Shown: piece after piece, positions 59,001 to 64,000 of the stretch
How positions within the stretch are numbered: the first letter of the stretch is position 1
Layout: each line of letters opens with the position of its first letter
Translations under genes and position numbers: made by a program
DNA from: Plutella xylostella
Lineage: Eukaryota; Arthropoda; Insecta; Lepidoptera; Plutellidae
Assembly: GCF_932276165.1 (NCBI RefSeq)
Contig: NC_064009.1
Location: forward strand, 3,844,001-3,908,000
Reading direction: 5' to 3'
DNA length: 64,000 nucleotides
Notes under the pieces: model-generated
The model's input: the letters and a program-made list of their open reading frames with translations, nothing else
Told to the model about the DNA's origin: nothing
The model's database searches: none

Positions 59001-62000
59001 TCGGAGTCAAAAGACTTATTTGGCCGAGAATATGTGAGATCACCAGACTCGTAAATAAATAATAAATAAATAAATAAATATGTGGGGACATCTCACACAC
59101 GGCCATCCGACCCCAAGCTAGGCAGAACCTGTGTTATGGGTGTCGGACAGCTGATATATCTACACAAATACATAGATATAGTGCCACAAACTTATCTGTT
59201 CCGGTGAGAGCGAACTAAATTGGTCCATACCTCATTACTTACTAATGAATTTCATATTGACATGACATAGATTATATGGACCAATTTAGTTCGCTCTCAC
59301 CGGAACAGATAAGTTTGTGGCACTATAGATAGATACTAAATATAAATATCAACACCCAAGACCCGAGTACAAATATCTGTCTTTAAACAAATGTCAGCCC
59401 CAGCCGGGAATCGAACCCGGGACCATCGGCTCAGTAGTCAGGTCACTAACCACTACGCCATTCGGTGGTCATATTTAGTGCACACACAGAATGAGAAATA
59501 ATAATTATATGCAAACTTACATGCATATATCTGCAAACTCATCTCGTTCAGTCAGTCTTAACGTCTACGGAATGTAATTACGCATTCTTGAGTGAAATGG
59601 CTTTTCAACAAAAGAGGACCGTATACGTACATAATACTTAGAGATAGAGTATACAACGAATATATACACGTATGTAGGTTACAGGCAGACTTTTGTCAGT
59701 TATAAACCTACTTATCATATGCATTGCCTGTGAAGTTTATTGTCCATTGAATCCACAGTTATCAAGAGGGAGCTGGTATATTTCCTTTAATTCTCATACA
59801 ATACGTACAGTAGCACCTTTTCATCCATTCAAGAATACTGCGTATAAACAAGACTATGTATTAGAAATTAGACACGCATTTATACACCAGAGTGTGCTAT
59901 ACAGTACCGTTGTGTTATCTAACATTTGTATTCCTTACTTATACGTAAGTGTATTTCAGATTTAATAATGTAGGTATTACCCATTGCGTTATGGAATTGT
60001 GACCAAAAAACCAATTCGAGAGAACGAATTAAGTATTAAATTTTATTACAGATTTTTTCATCGTACAACAGACGGTTCTTTTTCGAACACTCTGACCTTG
60101 TAAGAACCTCTTTGAGTAGCAAGTCCTCGTAGACAGTATAGAGGCCAGCGGCGAGTTCTTAGGCCTTACGACGACAAATGAAGCGCTCTACAAAATGGTT
60201 AGCGCTTTCAAATGCCTTATACCAAAATCTGTCAAATACCTAACTATGTATCATTCTAATCACGCGTTAAACATTTTTGTGGTGTTACTAGCTTGTACCT
60301 GAGGCAAACACCCATTTCGGGTGGCTGAGGCAGCTAGTTAAGTGAAAACCTATTCCTCAGATGCGAGGTCCGTTCCCTCTGGGTGGGCGTGCTAGTGGCG
60401 GTCCCGAGCGGCGCGGGCGTGGCTCTGGCTGTGCTGGGCGAATACACCGCTTCGCTGGTTGGCGTAGCCATCTCCGCCTCGCTGCTGCCCCCTGCTGTTA
60501 ATGCTGTGAGTTACTGACGCTGACTATAGCTAGCTATTAGCCAAAATGACATGGTGAGTTCACGGAGGCATCTGCCATCGGCATGAGCTGGAGCCCAAAT
60601 TATAGACATGTACTGTGCTACATGGCATAACATGAAAAGAACAAGATTGAAAAAAAAAATTTGTTCAATCTTAAAATAATAATTATAAACATGCATAAAG
60701 CCACTACAAGATTCGTCAAAAAAATCTTTCAACTATATTTCTCTGATTAGAAATCCCTAATGATAATGTCCTAGCTAATATACTTAGTTTAAATTACTGA
60801 CGTTTTAATTCTGCTGCAGCTACCTTTCAATAGCGGCATCTCACATTTACAGATTCATTCTTGTATACCTATCCATTTATATTTATAAAAATCATAACTC
60901 ATTAATTCATTCTTGTATCATAAAATATTCATAAAATCTCTCTATCCACTTCTAGGGCCTCCTCTGGGCGATGTCCCTAGTCCACTTCTTCTTCCTAGAC
61001 GACGAGGCTCGCTGGAACGACGTGGTCACCAGCCGGCGCTACAGTGACAACCCAGCCGTGGAGCTCGCGGTGTTAGGCGCCATGTCGCTCTGTTTGACCC
61101 TGGTCAACATTGTCTGCATCTTCTTCGCCGGTGTACTGGTTTATAAGGTGTGTGAAGATGGTGGATGGATGATTTCATCAAATAAAGTGGAAGGTGGAAT
61201 GGGTGATGGAAGTTAAAGATTAATGATTTACGAATTACAAAAGGAATTGAGCAACTTTCATTTAAAGACCAAACACTAAAAAAGGAAAAAAAAACATCTT
61301 CTTAGAATATTACTTAAGCTTGTCTAGGGTTTGTCAGGTTTTAAGTAGTGTCCGTGGTGAAAAGTTCAGCTTTTCCCTACTAAGGAAACAAAAATATCTA
61401 CTCACATCCTGTATTTTGCAGGTAAAAGAAGTATCTACACTGGAAAGACGTACTATTTCATGGTGGGGGTCGAGCCAGCGGACGCACGACACCAGCAGAC
61501 GCAAGCAGGACTCGCCTTGCAGCTGGAACGAGCTACGAAACAGGTACCAACCCACAAAATATTTGCACACCTTATAATAAAATTTTCTTGCACCTCCTGT
61601 GGGTTGACTGGTAGAAAATGCTTGTAGCATTAAGTCCACCTTTTGTACACTTATTTTTATATTTGTGCAATAAAGGATTAAATAAAATAAATAAATAAAT
61701 AAAAAATCCCCCTAATCATTAGAACTTAATTTAACTATATGTAGAAAGAAATGATTTTCGACGTATTGTCTGAATGCTCTTGTACATAACACATAATTTA
61801 GGTACATCGTCATGACCAGCCATCAATTATCGACTGTTAAAGTCGGCATCTGCCAAAGAGCTTCAGACTACATTGTGTGTGGCTATATTTATCCAACCTA
61901 GGATACCTGTATTCCTAAGTAGTTACTGCAATAAAATAATCATAACTTTGATGACTTTGTTATGTTGTAGCCAATGGTATAACCCTGAAGAATTTGAAAA

Positions 62001-62638
62001 AGAGATCATTCCACCCGAACAGGACAAGAAAGTTCACGAAGATAACAATAATTTTGATGAAAAGCCAGTCGATAAAACATTGTACGATATCAGTAATAGC
62101 AAAAGCAATAATATAATAGATAAAACAACGCTTGAAAAGGACTTCATATATAACGGCATTAACGATACCATTACTTTCCGAAGACCACCACTAAGAACCA
62201 CGATTAAAAGTGTTGAAAAACTTTTAGATCTCAATGATTCGTAAGTATCCATACGTTACCAATTAAAACGTATAATCATAATCAATGCATCATTGGATTC
62301 TATTAATTACAATTTAACAAATATAATAATTATAAGTCATATTATATTTTAGCCTGGCGCACTCTCCCACTGAAAATTCTCTCTACGAAGTCATCAGAGA
62401 AAAAGAAGACGATGAATCTATTGAAAACCAAAGCGATATAACAGTTACACCAATGAAACTAATAGAAAACAATCCAGAAACATTTAAAAATAGATATAGC
62501 TTCCATAATTTAAGTTCTGGAGCGGAAAATACAGAATCTGCTAAAGATGAACCAGCTACCATAGATCCGTCCCTTAATTACACAGCGAATTCTAAAAGAT
62601 CTAGTTTACAATTAACAAACACCACTTTTGATGTGTAA
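50043..62638 (+). CDS. DUF389-like multi-pass membrane protein, copy 1 (10 exons)
   Basis: Exons: 50043-50441, 51904-51981, 55694-55845, 57597-57804, 58381-58568, 60361-60505, 60956-61147, 61422-61543, 61971-62240, 62353-62638. All borders are GT-AG and all phases match; 2,040 nt, 679 residues plus TAA. The N-terminus (FIVLIPKKEYEL) is shared with the next gene, which supports the ATG. Residues 1-210 are soluble. Residues about 230-455 are hydrophobic and resemble DUF389 (PF04087): WLFLLTVAAFVAAIGLVENS leads into VILVASMLISPLM-GPITAG, then LSLMIGFSFGLTICAM, LVGVAISASLLPPAVNAGLL and VNIVCIFFAGVLVYK. The remaining ~225 residues are a polar Asn/Asp/Glu-rich tail. The family is best known from bacteria and its function is unknown. 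Intron 2 (3.7 kb) holds large nested transposons. Confidence 0.9.
50460..51903. other. Intron 1 of DUF389-like gene 1
   Basis: Non-coding by context. A minus-strand open frame at 51586-51272 has basic text but no convincing domain and is probably transposon debris. Confidence 0.5.
52029..54626. mobile_element. 2.6-kb foldback transposon with 8-bp target duplication
   Basis: Flanked by GTGCTAAG at 52021-52028 and 54627-54634. Ends: GAGTCATTCGTCAAGTCG at the left, the inverse CGACTTGACGAACGACTC at the right. The two halves are inverted copies of each other over some 700 bp (for example GGCAAAAGGGGATGTGACC at about 53083 against GGTCACATCCCCTTTTGCC at about 54355), meeting near 53556. The same GC-rich end block (GCGCGCCTTAGACTCGCGCG) appears at both ends and at the centre. 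The left half has a 757-bp insert (52103-52859). The right half has about 358 bp (53751-54108) with no partner. No transposase. 8-bp duplication fits hAT-type mobilisation. Confidence 0.88.
52103..52859. mobile_element. Nested 757-bp element with 8-bp target duplication and phrase repeats
   Basis: Flanked by GCGAGTTG at 52095-52102 and 52860-52867. Ends are GGGTTCCGC...TGGCATAA and, inverted, GGGTTCTACC...TGGCATAA. Both flanks consist of short variable phrases such as GGCATAATC, CGCATAACTCGTA, GGTCTAAAC, GCCATACGA, GGCGTAACGAGA and ACCAAACGTT, repeated every 14-20 nt. The middle has GGAGCGCAGCGAAGCGGAGC. No credible coding sequence. Confidence 0.82.
54640..55690. other. End of intron 2 of DUF389-like gene 1
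   Basis: AT-rich, with a GGCGGCGGCGGCGGC run at about 55580-55595 close to the next exon. No gene or element ends seen. Confidence 0.45.
56703..56941 (+). mobile_element. RTE-like LINE 3' end
   Basis: AGCTGTTCCGGCGCGCTTCG, TTTCCCGTGGGAATTCCGGG and CAAATTTCATTCAAATCCGT, then (ACAG)n and ATAATATTAGTAAGGAT with the last ten bases repeated three times. This order and tail are typical of 5'-truncated RTE copies in Lepidoptera. It lies in intron 3 of DUF389-like gene 1. Confidence 0.8.
57277..57525 (+). mobile_element. tRNA-derived SINE
   Basis: The tRNA-like head GGCGTAGTGGTTAGTGACCC with B-box GGGTTCGATTCCCGG is the same as in the minus-oriented SINEs. The body differs after GTCTTGGATGTG and ends in TACCCCGCAAGGGAGTAC and a GTGTGTGT run. 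Lies 72 nt before exon 4 of DUF389-like gene 1. Confidence 0.85.
58665..58915. repeat. Repeat fragments in intron 5 of DUF389-like gene 1
   Basis: 58670-58712 carries CACTGCTGGACATAGGCCTC, a common SINE-like phrase. 58765-58912 is a worn CAGGGTGTTGCAAAA MITE (CACGTGACTTTTCACTATGG inside, TTGCAACACCCTGTA at the right end). Confidence 0.65.
59050..59472 (-). mobile_element. tRNA-derived SINE split by a MITE
   Basis: Same family as 25322-25584, with an intact B-box on the minus strand. The text ACATAGATA...TAGATAGATAC is interrupted at 59178 by a palindromic element. Confidence 0.88.
59178..59326. mobile_element. 150-bp palindromic MITE inside the SINE
   Basis: Ends AGTGCCACAAACTTATCTGT and the inverse ACAGATAAGTTTGTGGCACT; arms of about 50 bp appear perfect, through TAAATTGGTCCATA. 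Flanking TA suggests a TA target. Comparison with the uninterrupted SINEs shows the insertion directly. Confidence 0.88.
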
Positions 62639-63057
62639 CCATTTAAACCTTTTTCACAATTCTTTATTGCACTAATTAACATCCCTCATGTTTATAAATA
62701 ATAGTAAGTTCCCATATCTATTTAATAATTATTTTAGTACGTTATTGTTAAGTGTTTAATACAATTTGTAAACAAACTATACTTACAGAGAGTTTTACTG
62801 TCTTGTTACAATTATTTCATTTATCTTGGTCACAAAAATGTATTTATACTGCCAAAGAAAAATAAGTAGGTATGAAATACAAGCCTGGATACGACTTAGG
62901 ATGCAGATAAAAACCATCACTAATTAACGTCCTATCATTAATCATTTCAAATGTCAAGTTTAATTAGTGTTCCTCTAGTGAATTAGCATCTAGATTGTCA
63001 ACCTGAGTTAGTTGCGCTCTTATTTCAAGAGTAGCATCTTGTCTTGACCCTATCAAG
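62639..63057. other. Spacer between the two DUF389-like genes
   Basis: About 420 bp, holding the 3' UTR of copy 1 and the promoter and leader of copy 2. No canonical AATAAA was noted close to the stop. The short same-strand spacing indicates a tandem gene duplication. Confidence 0.6.
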
Positions 63058-64000
63058 ATGCCTGCAGGCGTAATTTTTATAGTTTGCATACCCTCAAGCA
63101 ATTACGAGCATATCCTTAAATTTGGAAAACCGAAAGATATAATATCGATTGAAGATGGAGAAATAAAGCAGCCACGTTTAGAAGTAGAACTGCGCAGTAA
63201 AAAGTCCAAAGTAATCCCGATACATTTGACGCAGCAGTATTACAACGAAGGATTCAATCCGACGATGGAAAATATCAAACAAGATGATGAGTTTATCACT
63301 ATGGAAAGTGTAAGTAATTAATTGTGCTAATCCGTTGTCGCACCCAAATTGGCAAGCAGCCGAATTTCTCAGAGCTAAATGCATTGATAGATTAAGGCCC
63401 TCTGTCTATTCCAAGTATATTCACCCTTTAATTAACCCTAAACTATGTAGTAGATTTTCGTAATTAACTAGGTACAAACATACAGTTCAACCACTGCTTT
63501 ATTGGTACATAGACGATAACTACTTAACTAGACGAAGTCCTACCTAAACAAATATGGTACCTACTTATTCCGTGTGTTAAAGGAGCTCTACCTTTTATAT
63601 TTGGTATAGTCATAATGATCATGACATCGTTATCGGTTTCGATTAGGTATACCTTTACTATACACGAACTTAAGTTTTTTTAATGATAGAGGCTTATTAC
63701 TGCACGTATCTAATATTTACCTTGCAAAGACAAATTAATCAAAGCGTAATTTTATCAGTGCTGGAGCCAAAGGTAGGTCAATATCCTCATTGCTCTTTCT
63801 TTAGCAATATAACAATCCAAATTCCATATTTGTTTTAACTCTGACATAACGGCAGCATCCGGTGAAATAAAAACCAATGAACAAAAAAATGTTATGCACC
63901 AGATACTACAAGAGCTGCTGAAGAAGCTCCGCGTAGAGCACGCGGTGTGGCTCAGCGACGCGGCCGGGAACTACTTCCAGGTGGTGTTCCCCGCGCCCGC
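63058..64000 (+). CDS. DUF389-like membrane protein, copy 2 (5' part only)
   Basis: Tandem paralogue of the preceding gene, cut by the window end. Exon 1 is 63058-63309 (84 residues; MPAGVIFIVCIPSSNYEH parallels the start of copy 1) with donor GTAAGT at phase 0, exactly as in copy 1. Exon 2 starts at 63903 after an AG and reads ILQELLKKLRVEHAVWLSDA, aligned with ILSEVLKRLNIENASWSETK of copy 1. It continues through the point where copy 1 has its second intron (FQ then VVFPAP, against WQ then VTFSV). The hydrophobic core would lie beyond 64000, so membership rests on the N-terminal similarity. Confidence 0.82.

Overview
The window is insect nuclear DNA, almost certainly from a moth or butterfly. 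It is AT-rich, its genes are split into many short GT-AG exons, tRNA-derived SINEs and palindromic MITEs are frequent, and the gene content fits Lepidoptera. No prokaryotic operon, CRISPR array or true tRNA gene was seen.

Layout. (1) 1562-28472, minus strand: a complete 19-exon plasma-membrane Na+/H+ exchanger gene (SLC9 family, Nhe2/NHE3 type; 1,102 residues in the model given here), with a long serine-rich cytoplasmic tail. (2) 13921-15675, plus strand: an intronless 584-residue gene of unknown function nested in intron 2 of the exchanger on the opposite strand. It carries two C-x5-C-x5-C modules. (3) 28.5-50.0 kb: gene-poor DNA made largely of mobile-element debris: SINEs, a 785-bp element with perfect 61-bp inverted ends, a dead Tc1/mariner-type element with TA target duplication, the 3' end of a Ty3/gypsy element, a local tandem duplication with two later non-LTR insertions, and two inverted copies of a foldback element. 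One of those copies sits inside a larger palindromic structure. (4) 50043-62638, plus strand: a complete 10-exon gene for a membrane protein with a DUF389-like hydrophobic core (679 residues). Its 3.7-kb intron 2 carries a 2.6-kb foldback element with an 8-bp target duplication, which itself contains a second element with its own 8-bp duplication. (5) 63058-64000, plus strand: the first exons of a second DUF389-like gene, a head-to-tail tandem paralogue cut by the window edge.

The three gene families have no obvious shared pathway. The exchanger and the DUF389-like proteins are both membrane proteins, but nothing in the sequence ties them together. The most unusual content is the nested inverted-repeat elements (46.7-49.3 kb and 52.0-54.6 kb), the nested Cys-module gene, and the DUF389 pair with different intron structure.
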